Shown here: positions 25,226 to 32,339 of the stretch, in pieces | Layout of the letters: every line of letters starts with the position of its first letter | Numbering within the stretch: position 1 is the stretch's first letter | NCBI RefSeq assembly: GCF_002174305.1 | Contig: NZ_MIJB01000023.1 | Span: 1-64,000 of the forward strand | Length of the DNA: 64,000 bases | From: Aeromicrobium sp. PE09-221 | GTDB taxonomy: Bacteria > Actinomycetota > Actinomycetes > Propionibacteriales > Nocardioidaceae | Direction: 5' to 3' | Program-made: the position numbers and the translations under genes | Notes under the pieces: model-generated | Told to the model about the DNA's origin: nothing | Seen by the model: only the letters and a program-made list of their open reading frames with translations | Database searches by the model: none

Positions 25226-25973
25226 CGAGGAACCCCCTGGCGATCGCTCGATAGGCATCCGCGCCCTTGTGGTTCACCGAGGTGGCGAGGATGGAGCGGC
25301 CGATCGCCGGGGCCTCGGCGAAGCGGATCGACTTGGGGATGGGCGGTTCGAGGAGCCTCAGGTCATAGGTCTCGGCGATCGCCGTGCGGACATTCTGCGC
25401 GTGCCGGGTGCGGCCGTCGTACATCGTCGCCAGCACGCCGCGGATGACCAGAGCGGGGTTGATGAACTGTCGCACATCGTAGATGGTGTCCAGCAGCTGA
25501 CCGACGCCGCGATGTGAGAGCGTCTCGGCCTGCAGGGGGATCACCACTTCGTCGGCGGCGGAGAGCGCGCCGACCGTCAGCACGCCCAGCGCCGGCGGGC
25601 AGTCCAACAGGATCCAGTCATAGTCCGAGCGCACCTTGTCGAGCGCCACGCGGAGGCGCTGCTCGCGGCCCGTGCGCGTGACGAGCTGCTCCTCGGCCTG
25701 TGTGAGCGCGATACTCGCCGGCAGGAGGTCGACGCCGTCATCAGTCTCCAGGATGGCCTCGATGGCGGGCACCTTGCCGAGCAAGACCTCCCCTACCGTG
25801 ACGTCGAGTTCCTCGGGATCGATGCCCAACGAGAAGGTGAGGCTCCCTTGGGGATCGAGGTCGACGACGAGCACCCGCTGGCCCTCTTCGGCGAGCGCAG
25901 CACCGAGCGAGGCGACACTCGTGGTCTTGGCCACGCCGCCCTTCTGGTTCGCCAGCGCGATGGTCGTCGTCAC
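25218..25973 (-). CDS. ParA/MinD-type partition ATPase
   Basis: The 251-residue protein has the deviant Walker A NQKGGVAKTTS (residues 8-18), VLVVDLDPQGSLTFSLGI (Walker A') and YDWILLDCPPALG (Walker B). It ends with typical ParA C-terminal helices. ParA proteins position DNA or protein cargo by ATP-dependent dimer cycling on the nucleoid. No ParB or parS is visible, so this is an orphan ParA probably linked to cell-envelope or cell-cycle functions through the transpeptidase downstream. GTG 25973 follows CACAAT by six bases (leaderless). The longer frame to 26078 is rejected because it would pass through the promoter. Confidence 0.9.
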   Translation of the reverse strand: MTTTIALANQKGGVAKTTSVASLGAALAEEGQRVLVVDLDPQGSLTFSLGIDPEELDVTVGEVLLGKVPAIEAILETDDGVDLLPASIALTQAEEQLVTRTGREQRLRVALDKVRSDYDWILLDCPPALGVLTVGALSAADEVVIPLQAETLSHRGVGQLLDTIYDVRQFINPALVIRGVLATMYDGRTRHAQNVRTAIAETYDLRLLEPPIPKSIRFAEAPAIGRSILATSVNHKGADAYRAIARGFLDG

Positions 25974-26055
25974 GTGCCCATTGTGCCATCGTCCCCACCC
26001 GCCGCGCGGTGTATCCACATCGGACAGCGCATGGCGGGGATGGCATGCTGGCGCC

Positions 26056-26814
26056 ATGACTGCGCGCGCCCTCGTCACCGGACCGACCGCGGGGATCGGT
26101 GCCGCCTTCGCCTGGCGGCTCGCCGCCGAAGGCGTGGACCTCGTCCTGGTCGCACGCGATGAGGATCGACTGCACCGGCTCTCCGACGAACTGCGCCGCG
26201 ATCACGGCGTGGACATCGAGATCCTGCCGGCCGATCTGACCGACCCCGACGCGCTCGACCGCGTCTCCACGCGGATCGCCGATGAGTCCCGACCGATCGG
26301 CCTGCTGGTCAACAACGCCGGCGCGTCGATCGCGGGATGGTTCGGCACGACCGATATCGCGCTGGAGGACCGCCAGCTCGATCTGCTCGTTCGCGCCCCG
26401 ATGCACCTGATGGATGCGGCGCTCAAGGCGATGTCCCGACGCGGTTACGGGGCGATCGTCAACGTCGCGAGCGTCGCGGCCTTCACCCCGCGCGGAGCAT
26501 ACTCAGCCCACAAATCGTGGCTGGTGAACCTCTCGCTGTGGGCCCATCTGCAGTACGCGGACGCGGGCGTGGTCGTGCAGGCCCTCTGTCCCGGCTTCAC
26601 CCGCACCGAGTTCCATCAGCGTATGGACGCCGACATCTCCGATATCCCGGAGTGGATGTGGCTCAAGGCCGATGACGTCGCCGCGGCCTCCCTGCGTGAT
26701 CTGCGGCGACGCAGGGCGTTGTCGATACCGTCCACGCGCTATCGCGTGCTCTCGACGCTCGCGCGGCATGCGCCGATCGGTCTCGTCGCGGCCGTCGCCA
26801 AGCGAGGTCGCTGA
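26056..26814 (+). CDS. Short-chain dehydrogenase/reductase
   Basis: The 252-residue classical SDR has the TGxxxGIG cofactor motif as VTGPTAGIGAAFA (residues 8-20), NNAGAS (about 81) and the catalytic Ser (VNVASVAAF) with YSAHK. The acidic/basic pattern after beta-2 (VARDEDRL) suggests NADP(H). The substrate is unknown; the protein resembles DltE/YqjQ-like SDRs that act on hydrophobic compounds. CATGCT six bases upstream of ATG suggests a leaderless start. The stop overlaps the start of the next hydrolase gene (TGATG), so the two are co-expressed. Confidence 0.9.
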   Translation: MTARALVTGPTAGIGAAFAWRLAAEGVDLVLVARDEDRLHRLSDELRRDHGVDIEILPADLTDPDALDRVSTRIADESRPIGLLVNNAGASIAGWFGTTDIALEDRQLDLLVRAPMHLMDAALKAMSRRGYGAIVNVASVAAFTPRGAYSAHKSWLVNLSLWAHLQYADAGVVVQALCPGFTRTEFHQRMDADISDIPEWMWLKADDVAAASLRDLRRRRALSIPSTRYRVLSTLARHAPIGLVAAVAKRGR

Positions 26815-27641
26815 TGAGCGTCCCGCAGACCCTGGACATCCCCGACGGGGTCGAGGTGACCCGTATCGCATCTGTCCGTTGCGAACACGCGGTACATCGG
26901 GCCAGACCGCAGGGAGAGGCCCGTGGGGCGATCCTGCTGGTCCATGGATGGACGGGGAGCAAGGAGGACTTCACCCCGATCCTGCCGTTGCTGGCAGCAC
27001 ACGGCTTCGATGCCCTCGCCTATGACCAACGCGGCCAGTACGAGACACCCGGCGAGCCGGACGACGACTACACCCTCGACGGTTTCGCCCAGGACGCCCT
27101 CGCTCTCGCGGAGACGGCCTTCGGTACTCCGTTCCACCTCCTGGGTCATTCCTTCGGCGGCCTCGTCGCGCAGCAGGCCACGGTCGCGGCACCCGAGAGG
27201 GTCGCGACGTTGAGCCTCCTGTGCACCGGTCCCGGGGCTCTCGGGGACTCGCCGACTCGTCCGCTCAAGCATGTCGTCGCGGCGATCGGCCAGCTCCCGC
27301 TGTTGAAGATCCATCAGCTGCGCGAGCAGGGCATCAAGCGGCCCGCCCAGATCACCGCCTTCCTGGCCCGGCGCTTCACCTCGCAGTCCCAGGCGGCGCT
27401 CGCGGCGATGACGCAGGCGCTGATCGATGCCCCGGACATCATCGAGGATGTCGCGGACACGAGTGTCCCGGTCTGGGTCGGCCGGGGTGAGAACGACGAT
27501 GCCTGGTCCTTCGAGGCGCAGGACGAGATGGCGCGACGACTCGGGACCCAGGTTGTCGTCATTCCCGATACGGGCCACTCCCCCGCCGTCGAAGCCCCCG
27601 GGACGCTCGTCGACGCCTGGCTGCCCTTCCTCATCAGCTGA
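26814..27641 (+). CDS. Alpha/beta hydrolase
   Basis: The 275-residue protein has the alpha/beta hydrolase fold. The oxyanion region is LLVHGWTGSKEDF (residues 42-54), the nucleophile elbow LLGHSFGGLVAQQ contains the catalytic Ser, the acid is near GRGENDDAWSF, and the His is in IPDTGHSPAV. It is a serine esterase, lipase or thioesterase; the substrate is not evident. It is coupled to the preceding SDR gene by a one-base overlap, which suggests a joint lipid or ketone pathway. A palindrome follows at 27658-27705. Confidence 0.88.
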   Translation: MSVPQTLDIPDGVEVTRIASVRCEHAVHRARPQGEARGAILLVHGWTGSKEDFTPILPLLAAHGFDALAYDQRGQYETPGEPDDDYTLDGFAQDALALAETAFGTPFHLLGHSFGGLVAQQATVAAPERVATLSLLCTGPGALGDSPTRPLKHVVAAIGQLPLLKIHQLREQGIKRPAQITAFLARRFTSQSQAALAAMTQALIDAPDIIEDVADTSVPVWVGRGENDDAWSFEAQDEMARRLGTQVVVIPDTGHSPAVEAPGTLVDAWLPFLIS

Positions 27642-27657
27642 CTCCGATCCGCCCACG

Positions 27658-27705
27658 CGAGTGGTGGAATCCTGTCTGCGAGTGGGGTCATGAAGGCACC
27701 ACTCG
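27658..27705. repeat. Short palindrome with an extra direct arm copy
   Basis: CGAGTGGTG at 27658-27666 pairs with CACCACTCG at 27697-27705, and a near copy CGAGTGGGG lies between at 27679-27687. It is located between convergent genes. A terminator role is possible. Confidence 0.5.
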
Positions 27706-27737
27706 GTGATGGGGAAGGATCGCGACGCGCAGGCGGA

Positions 27738-28028
27738 TCAGCCGACGATCGCGCGTAAGGCGGCCACGTGATCGCGGTAGGCGCGACGGCCCTCCTTCGT
27801 CAGCGACGCCCAGGTGCGGACCCGCCGGTCGCGGGTCCCCTTGGTGACGCTGACGTAGCCGGCCTCGTCGAGGGCCTTGACCTGCTTGCTGAGCACGGAC
27901 TCGCTGACACCGAGCACTTCACGCAAGACCGCGAACTCGACATGATCAACGGTGGCGAGAGCCGCGCAGATCTGCAGTCGGTGCGGGGCGTGGATGACCG
28001 TGTCGAACCCCTCGACCCCCGTGGTCAT
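27738..28028 (-). CDS. Winged-helix transcriptional regulator (HTH_34/ArsR-MarR like)
   Basis: The 96-residue protein is a single winged helix: HAPHRLQICAAL, a helix-turn-helix FAVLREVLGVSESVLSKQVKALDEAGYV, and the wing VTKGTRDRRVRTWASLTKEG. It resembles small autoregulatory repressors that pair with membrane proteins of the type encoded directly upstream. The ATG at 28028 overlaps the stop of that membrane protein gene (ATGA), so they form an operon. A twin palindromic operator covers the promoter of the operon (28465-28508) and is the likely target. Confidence 0.88.
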   Translation of the reverse strand: MTTGVEGFDTVIHAPHRLQICAALATVDHVEFAVLREVLGVSESVLSKQVKALDEAGYVSVTKGTRDRRVRTWASLTKEGRRAYRDHVAALRAIVG

Positions 28029-28471
28029 GAAGCGGCTCGCAGGGCGCGCCGGTAGTCGCGATCCCACTGGGGCCCGATGATCGCCCACAGGAGCACGACG
28101 GCCACGCCGGAGATGGTCGCGACCGCCAGGTTCTCGGTGATCACTGAGGTGAGGACGCCGAGGACGAACGGCACGATCATCAGCCAGTAACGCCATGCCT
28201 CGCGGACGAAGGGGTTGCCGAAGTCCCAGACACCGGTGCTGCGGCGATACCAGAACACCGAGCTGATGACGATGACGGCGCCGAGGAGGGCGATCAGCGG
28301 CTGCCAGGCATCGGCTGCCGGGGAGACCGTCAGCAAGCCGGCGCCCACGCCGAGGTAGGCGTAATAGCCGGTGGGCGCCGCAGCATGATCGGCGACGCCA
28401 TCGCGGACGCCGTCGATCGAGGCCAGCGCCTCGCGGGCGGCGTCATCGTTGAACTCATCTCGACTTTCCAT
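28025..28471 (-). CDS. Small membrane protein co-transcribed with a winged-helix regulator
   Basis: The 148-residue protein has four hydrophobic segments (about 36-52, 56-74, 92-108 and 112-133), an acidic N-terminus and a basic C-terminal tail (DRDYRRALRAAS). No enzyme motif is visible; it is of the kind called uncharacterised membrane protein next to an HTH_34 regulator. The promoter on the minus strand is clear: TTGCCA, 17 bp, TAGAGT, seven bases, ATG, so the message is leaderless. The operator arms overlap both promoter boxes. Confidence 0.82.
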   Translation of the reverse strand: MESRDEFNDDAAREALASIDGVRDGVADHAAAPTGYYAYLGVGAGLLTVSPAADAWQPLIALLGAVIVISSVFWYRRSTGVWDFGNPFVREAWRYWLMIVPFVLGVLTSVITENLAVATISGVAVVLLWAIIGPQWDRDYRRALRAAS

Positions 28472-28508
28472 GATGGAAACTCTATTGCTTACTTTCCATC
28501 ATGGCAAG
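28465..28508 (-). promoter_or_regulatory. Leaderless promoter with twin operator sites
   Basis: On the minus strand, TTGCCA (28507-28502) and TAGAGT (28484-28479) are separated by 17 bp and followed by seven bases and ATG 28471. Two copies of the near-palindrome TTTCCAT(G/C)ATGG lie at 28465-28479 and 28493-28507. As a pair they also form a perfect 12-bp inverted repeat (28468-28479 with 28493-28504). Autoregulation by the winged-helix protein of this operon is likely. Confidence 0.75.
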
Positions 28509-28521
28509 CCACCGAGGAAAG

Positions 28522-29142
28522 TCACCTCAAGGCAGCGCGGATCGCCCGGCGCGCGACCGGACCCAGCCCGTCGATCGTGTGCGCCAACGAACCGAGGGTC
28601 GTCAACGCTCCGTCGGCCTCTGCCGTCCGCATCGGCGCCGTCAACTCGATGCCGATGAACGCCGACGACACCAGATGCGCCAGCTCGTCCGCGGCGATCA
28701 GCTCGGCGAAGGGCGATCCCACCAGCACGCGCTGCGTGACCTCGCGGACTTGATCGGTCCAGAGGTCAAGCGCGGTACCGGACACCTCGGCCATCGCCGG
28801 GTCGGTCTGCGCGGCCGCGAGCGCCTGGCCCAGGATCGCGACATTGCCCGATTCCCGCTCCTCACGACGGACCCGGGTCGCCAGGTCGACGAGCCCGGTG
28901 AAGGTGTCGACGGCGTCGAACTGCTCGGCATAGCGGTCGACCCGCTCCTGCGTGGCCGTCAGACAGGCCTCGCCGATGAGCTCCACGACGCTGCCGAAGT
29001 GGTAGAAGATCAATCCCTGGGCCAGGCCGGCCCGCTCGGCGATGCTCCGAGCCGAGACCTTCGCCAGACCATCGGCCTCGATGCTCGCGATCGTGGCGCG
29101 CACCAGCCGACGCTTGGTCTCCTCCGATTTGGGCGTACTCAC
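28522..29142 (-). CDS. TetR family regulator, last gene of SRPBCC/DUF4166 operon
   Basis: The 206-residue TetR protein has helix-turn-helix residues about 10-55 (VRATIASIEADGLAKVSARSIA, GLAQGLIFYHFGS) and a C-terminal helical ligand domain. The start GTG overlaps the stop of the upstream membrane protein gene (GTGA). It is the last of four genes with overlapping or closely spaced ends, read from a promoter near 31.4 kb. That promoter carries two 18-bp palindromes of TetR-operator size (31386-31403 and 31420-31437), so I infer it represses its own operon. The ligand is unknown. Confidence 0.9.
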   Translation of the reverse strand: MSTPKSEETKRRLVRATIASIEADGLAKVSARSIAERAGLAQGLIFYHFGSVVELIGEACLTATQERVDRYAEQFDAVDTFTGLVDLATRVRREERESGNVAILGQALAAAQTDPAMAEVSGTALDLWTDQVREVTQRVLVGSPFAELIAADELAHLVSSAFIGIELTAPMRTAEADGALTTLGSLAHTIDGLGPVARRAIRAALR

Positions 29143-29999
29143 ACGCTCACCCTAGAACGGAGCGGCGGCACCAGCGCGCACGCTCCCGCCGCCCCGACGC
29201 CCGCAACGACACCTCCGATACCCGCCAGGACAGCCGTGAGCGACGGATCAGATCCGCCGCCCCACCCACCTGATGCCATCAGCACCGCCATCGCCGATCC
29301 ACCCAGCGCAGCCACCCCGGCCGCCCGGCCAGCACCGAGCCACCGCGCCCCGGCACCGAACGACACCACAGCCACAACCCCCGACGGAATACTCGGTGGC
29401 ACCGCCTGCACCCCCACGGTGAGCGGTGACAGAGCCATGAACTCCTCGGGGTACCGGGTGAAGGTGGGGTCGAGTGAACTGTCCCCACGACTCTGCATCC
29501 ATGCGAGGCCGACCGCGACCACTGCCATAGCAAGCAGCAGACCCACCAGGACCGCGGCTGCCACGCTGACGAGACGTTCCAGCGCCTTCATCACCCCGCG
29601 AAGCGTGCACGCGAACCCCCTGCCGTCGCGAAGACCCAGCGCTGCGACGATCATCGCGATCGGCACGAGGGCGAGCGAGCGCTCGGCGGCACCCGCCAAC
29701 ACGAGGCATCCACCGGTGATGAGCCCGACGATCACCGCGATCCCGGACCGCGCGGCCACCTCGCCACAACGCTCAACCATCGGCGGAAACAGTATGGTCG
29801 CCACGATCATGCCGGGCAGACACAGGATGACACCGGTGGGAATGCCCAGCATCGCCCCGAGAGCGGCGTACCCGAGCCCCGTGCCAGGTGTCCCGTCCGC
29901 GCCGATTCCACCGAGGAAGCCGACCACAGCCCCGAGGAATCCACCGGTCACGCATCCGGCGGTCAGCGCTCGACCGGCGATCTCCCAGCGCGGCATCAT
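29139..29999 (-). CDS. Multi-pass membrane protein in TetR-regulated operon
   Basis: The 286-residue protein has about seven to eight hydrophobic Ala/Gly/Val-rich segments (for example 12-32, 43-72, 84-104, 137-160 and 195-280) and no motif I recognise. The start is one of two adjacent ATGs at 29999 or 29996. It follows the DUF4166 gene by two bases and overlaps the TetR gene by four, so it belongs to the same transcript. It may be a transporter or a lipid-active membrane protein, but this is a guess from the neighbours. Confidence 0.72.
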   Translation of the reverse strand: MMPRWEIAGRALTAGCVTGGFLGAVVGFLGGIGADGTPGTGLGYAALGAMLGIPTGVILCLPGMIVATILFPPMVERCGEVAARSGIAVIVGLITGGCLVLAGAAERSLALVPIAMIVAALGLRDGRGFACTLRGVMKALERLVSVAAAVLVGLLLAMAVVAVGLAWMQSRGDSSLDPTFTRYPEEFMALSPLTVGVQAVPPSIPSGVVAVVSFGAGARWLGAGRAAGVAALGGSAMAVLMASGGWGGGSDPSLTAVLAGIGGVVAGVGAAGACALVPPLRSRVSV

Positions 30000-30001
30000 C
30001 G

Positions 30002-30694
30002 TCACCTGGACGACCCCGCGAAGGATCTTGCCCCCGGGACCGGGAGCGGCCGTTCGAGCGTAGGCAGCACCGCAGCGGGGGGCGGTCCGTGATCGAATTC
30101 GGCGTTGAAGCGACCGTCGTAGCCGAAGACCGGCCCGCACACCGGATGCTCCACCCGTACCGAGATCACATACTCATCGGAGTCGTCATCATAGGATTCG
30201 CGCACCCGCGCGTGTCCGGTCGCCCAGCGCGGCAGCGGCCACCAACGACTCACGGCGATCAACTGGGCCGTGCTGCGCAGATCAAGACCACCGTCGCGAA
30301 CCTCGAGCGCGAGGGCCGCGGCGATGTGGTGGTGTGTGCCGAGGAAATCCACGATGCCGTGGTCGGGGTCGAGGACCATCGCGGCATCGAAACGGCGCCG
30401 GAGGCCCGGTGCCACCTCGAAGGTCCGCACGAAGGAGACGGCCTCGCGCCCGAGACCGTCTCGGTAACCGCAATTCTCGATGGTGAAGGGGATATCGGTG
30501 CCGGACTCGGGGAAGAGCAGGTGGCGCGACGCCCCCAGCGCCAGGAACGGGGTCATATAGGCGGGTCCGCGCCAGAGCCGCTTCATGACGCCTCGCCCGA
30601 TGCTCCGGTCCCCCGACGACAGTCCGAAGCGACGTTGCATCGCGGGATGCAACGCGTCGAATGAGGTGCCCAATGCTTGCCGGAAGATGCTCAT
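30002..30694 (-). CDS. DUF4166 domain protein
   Basis: The 230-residue protein matches DUF4166: an N-terminal FDALHPAMQRRFGL, a central GTDIPFTIENCGYRDGLGREAVSFVRTF, a FDAAMVLDPDHGIVDFLGTHHHIAAALALEV segment and a C-terminal GPVFGYDGRFNAEF. The function is unknown; such proteins are often fused or adjacent to saccharopine-dehydrogenase-like or SRPBCC proteins. The ATG at 30694 overlaps the stop of the SRPBCC gene (ATGA). An in-frame extension upstream to 30970 runs through the SRPBCC gene and is rejected. Confidence 0.85.
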   Translation of the reverse strand: MSIFRQALGTSFDALHPAMQRRFGLSSGDRSIGRGVMKRLWRGPAYMTPFLALGASRHLLFPESGTDIPFTIENCGYRDGLGREAVSFVRTFEVAPGLRRRFDAAMVLDPDHGIVDFLGTHHHIAAALALEVRDGGLDLRSTAQLIAVSRWWPLPRWATGHARVRESYDDDSDEYVISVRVEHPVCGPVFGYDGRFNAEFDHGPPPAAVLPTLERPLPVPGARSFAGSSR

Positions 30695-31374
30695 CGGGGC
30701 ACGTCGATTCGGGTGAGCTGCCCCGGCGCGGTCGCCGATGTCCGATCGGGCGGGGTCCGAAGGCATCGACGAGCGGACGGTACACGCGATGGCGTAGGCC
30801 GCAGCGCGAGCAGTGTCGCGACCGGCAGAAGCCACGGCCGACGGAGGACGAGGAGGAAGGGCAGTGTCCGCGCTGCCACGTCCACGAGGGCGAGCGACAC
30901 TGAACGTCGCGGCGTCTGGCCGATCTCCGCCCATAGCCGCAGCCGGTCGAAGGACCATGCCGTCGCCCATCCCATGAGCGGACGCACGAGGCGGTCGAGA
31001 CGGCGATAACGCGGTTCATAGTCGTAGCCGGTCAGGAACCTCACCCGTCCGCCATCGGTGGGCACGTAGCGCCAGTAGCCCGCCCCTTCGGCGATCGGCG
31101 AGAGCCGATGGGGGGAGGTGAAGCGCAGCGAGGACGTCGCTCCCCCGTCCGCACGCTCGCGAGTTCCCGCATGAGCACCGAGGCCGTGCACGCCGAATGT
31201 CGAGTAACGGAATCGGCCGGGCGCCTCGGCGACGATGCTGCCGAACCGCAGATCCCAGCGGGCGTGTTCCTGAGGATCCTGGGACAGTGCCCAGACCCGC
31301 TCCACCGGCGCATGGATGGTCGTCTCGACATAGATCCGGGCCGGTGCATCGTGCCGTCTCGGGGGCAGCATCAT
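30691..31374 (-). CDS. SRPBCC (START/Bet v1-like) domain protein
   Basis: The 227-residue protein begins with a typical SRPBCC sequence (YVETTIHAPVERVWALSQDPQEHARWDLRF). A beta-rich hydrophobic-ligand fold runs to about residue 150, and a hydrophobic, basic C-terminal stretch (LVDVAARTLPFLLVL) may associate with the membrane. It probably binds or carries a lipid-like molecule. ATG 31374 has AAGGAG five bases upstream. It is the first gene of the operon with DUF4166, the membrane protein and TetR, and its promoter holds twin palindromic operators. Confidence 0.82.
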   Translation of the reverse strand: MMLPPRRHDAPARIYVETTIHAPVERVWALSQDPQEHARWDLRFGSIVAEAPGRFRYSTFGVHGLGAHAGTRERADGGATSSLRFTSPHRLSPIAEGAGYWRYVPTDGGRVRFLTGYDYEPRYRRLDRLVRPLMGWATAWSFDRLRLWAEIGQTPRRSVSLALVDVAARTLPFLLVLRRPWLLPVATLLALRPTPSRVPSARRCLRTPPDRTSATAPGQLTRIDVPR

Positions 31375-31376
31375 GG

Positions 31377-31437
31377 ATTCTCCTTTTTGAGCAGTCGATC
31401 AAAAAGGAGAATATGACAGTTTGAGCAGATGCTCAAA
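31377..31437 (-). promoter_or_regulatory. Operon promoter with two TetR-type operators
   Basis: On the minus strand, TTGAGC (31436-31431), a 17-bp spacer and TATTCT (31413-31408) form a promoter. Two related 18-bp palindromes, at 31420-31437 and 31386-31403, share TTTGAGCA with inverted TCAAA ends. The first covers the -35 box and spacer, and the second lies just past the start point. A longer 14-bp inverted repeat joins 31377-31390 to 31399-31412 and includes the AAGGAG ribosome site. Confidence 0.75.
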
Positions 31438-31444
31438 TGGGGAT

Positions 31445-32272
31445 TCAGTCCAGTAGCCGGGCGAACTGCTCGGGATCGGTCAGGTTCGCCCCGAGGGGGA
31501 ACCCCACCTTGCCGGTTCCGTGGTAGTCGCTCGAACCGGTCGCTATCAGACCCAGCTCATCGGCCATGCCGGCCAGCGTCGCCCGATCGTGCTCATCGTG
31601 GTCGTTGTGGTCAACCTCGATGCCCACGAGTCCGGATTCCCCGAGCGCGGCGAATACCTCGAGATCGAGGACCTCCCTGCTCTCCCGCGCCCACGGATGG
31701 GCGATCACGGCACGTCCACCGGCCGCGGCCAGTAGCTCTATGGCCCTCTGGAGGTCGGCGGCGTAGCGATCGACATAGGCCGGCTTGCCGGGCGAGAGCA
31801 GGGTGGCGAAGGCCTCCTCACGAGAGGCGATGTAACCCTTGGCGATCAGCGCGTCGGCGATGTGCGGCCGCCCCGAGGAGATGGCATCGGCCGCGACGGC
31901 ATGCACGTCGTCCTCGGTGATCGCATAACCCAGCTCGTTGAGCCGGGCGATCGTCAGCGGAAGGCGGTCGTCGCGGCCACCGAGCACCCGCTCCAGCTCC
32001 TCGACGAGCGGCGGATACGCAGGATCGAACTCGTAGCCGAGCAGGTGCACACTCGCGCCCTCATAGCGCGTCGAGATCTCGATACCGCGCACGAGGCGGA
32101 TACCGCCCACCTCGTCGGCAGCGGCCTGCGCCTCCTCCCAGCCAGCCGTGGAGTCATGGTCGGTCAGGGCGACGATGTCGAGTCCGGCGTCCTCGCGCGC
32201 GTGACGGACGAGATCGGCGGGAGAGTCGGTGCCGTCCGAGCGGGTCGAGTGCGTGTGAAGGTCGATGCGCAC
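31445..32272 (-). CDS. PHP-domain phosphoesterase
   Basis: The 275-residue protein has the metal-binding motifs of PHP phosphoesterases: DLHTHSTRSDG (residues 4-14), ALTDHDST (about 35-42), GIEIST, the central AHPWARES and the C-terminal GSSDYHG. Length and pattern match the YciV/TrpH-like group that removes the 3' phosphate of 3',5'-nucleoside bisphosphates or degrades short oligonucleotides. The start is GTG 32272, six bases after TAGCCT (leaderless). The gene ends shortly before the operator region of the SRPBCC operon and is probably a separate transcription unit. Confidence 0.9.
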   Translation of the reverse strand: MRIDLHTHSTRSDGTDSPADLVRHAREDAGLDIVALTDHDSTAGWEEAQAAADEVGGIRLVRGIEISTRYEGASVHLLGYEFDPAYPPLVEELERVLGGRDDRLPLTIARLNELGYAITEDDVHAVAADAISSGRPHIADALIAKGYIASREEAFATLLSPGKPAYVDRYAADLQRAIELLAAAGGRAVIAHPWARESREVLDLEVFAALGESGLVGIEVDHNDHDEHDRATLAGMADELGLIATGSSDYHGTGKVGFPLGANLTDPEQFARLLD

Positions 32273-32339
32273 GATCCCAGGCTAGGGCATCAAACCTTCG
32301 ATGCTTCTGTGACACGGCTCGCCCCAGAGCGCACATCTA

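Noticed and set aside
25218-25973. Chromosome partition parAB locus
   Set aside because: No parB gene or parS site is seen; the neighbour is an L,D-transpeptidase gene.
28501-30063. A 520-codon plus-strand frame opposite the TetR/membrane genes
   Set aside because: Pro/Thr/Ala-rich low-complexity antisense frame.
31429-31920. Plus-strand gene after the operator region
   Set aside because: Arg/Pro-rich frame opposite the conserved PHP phosphoesterase.
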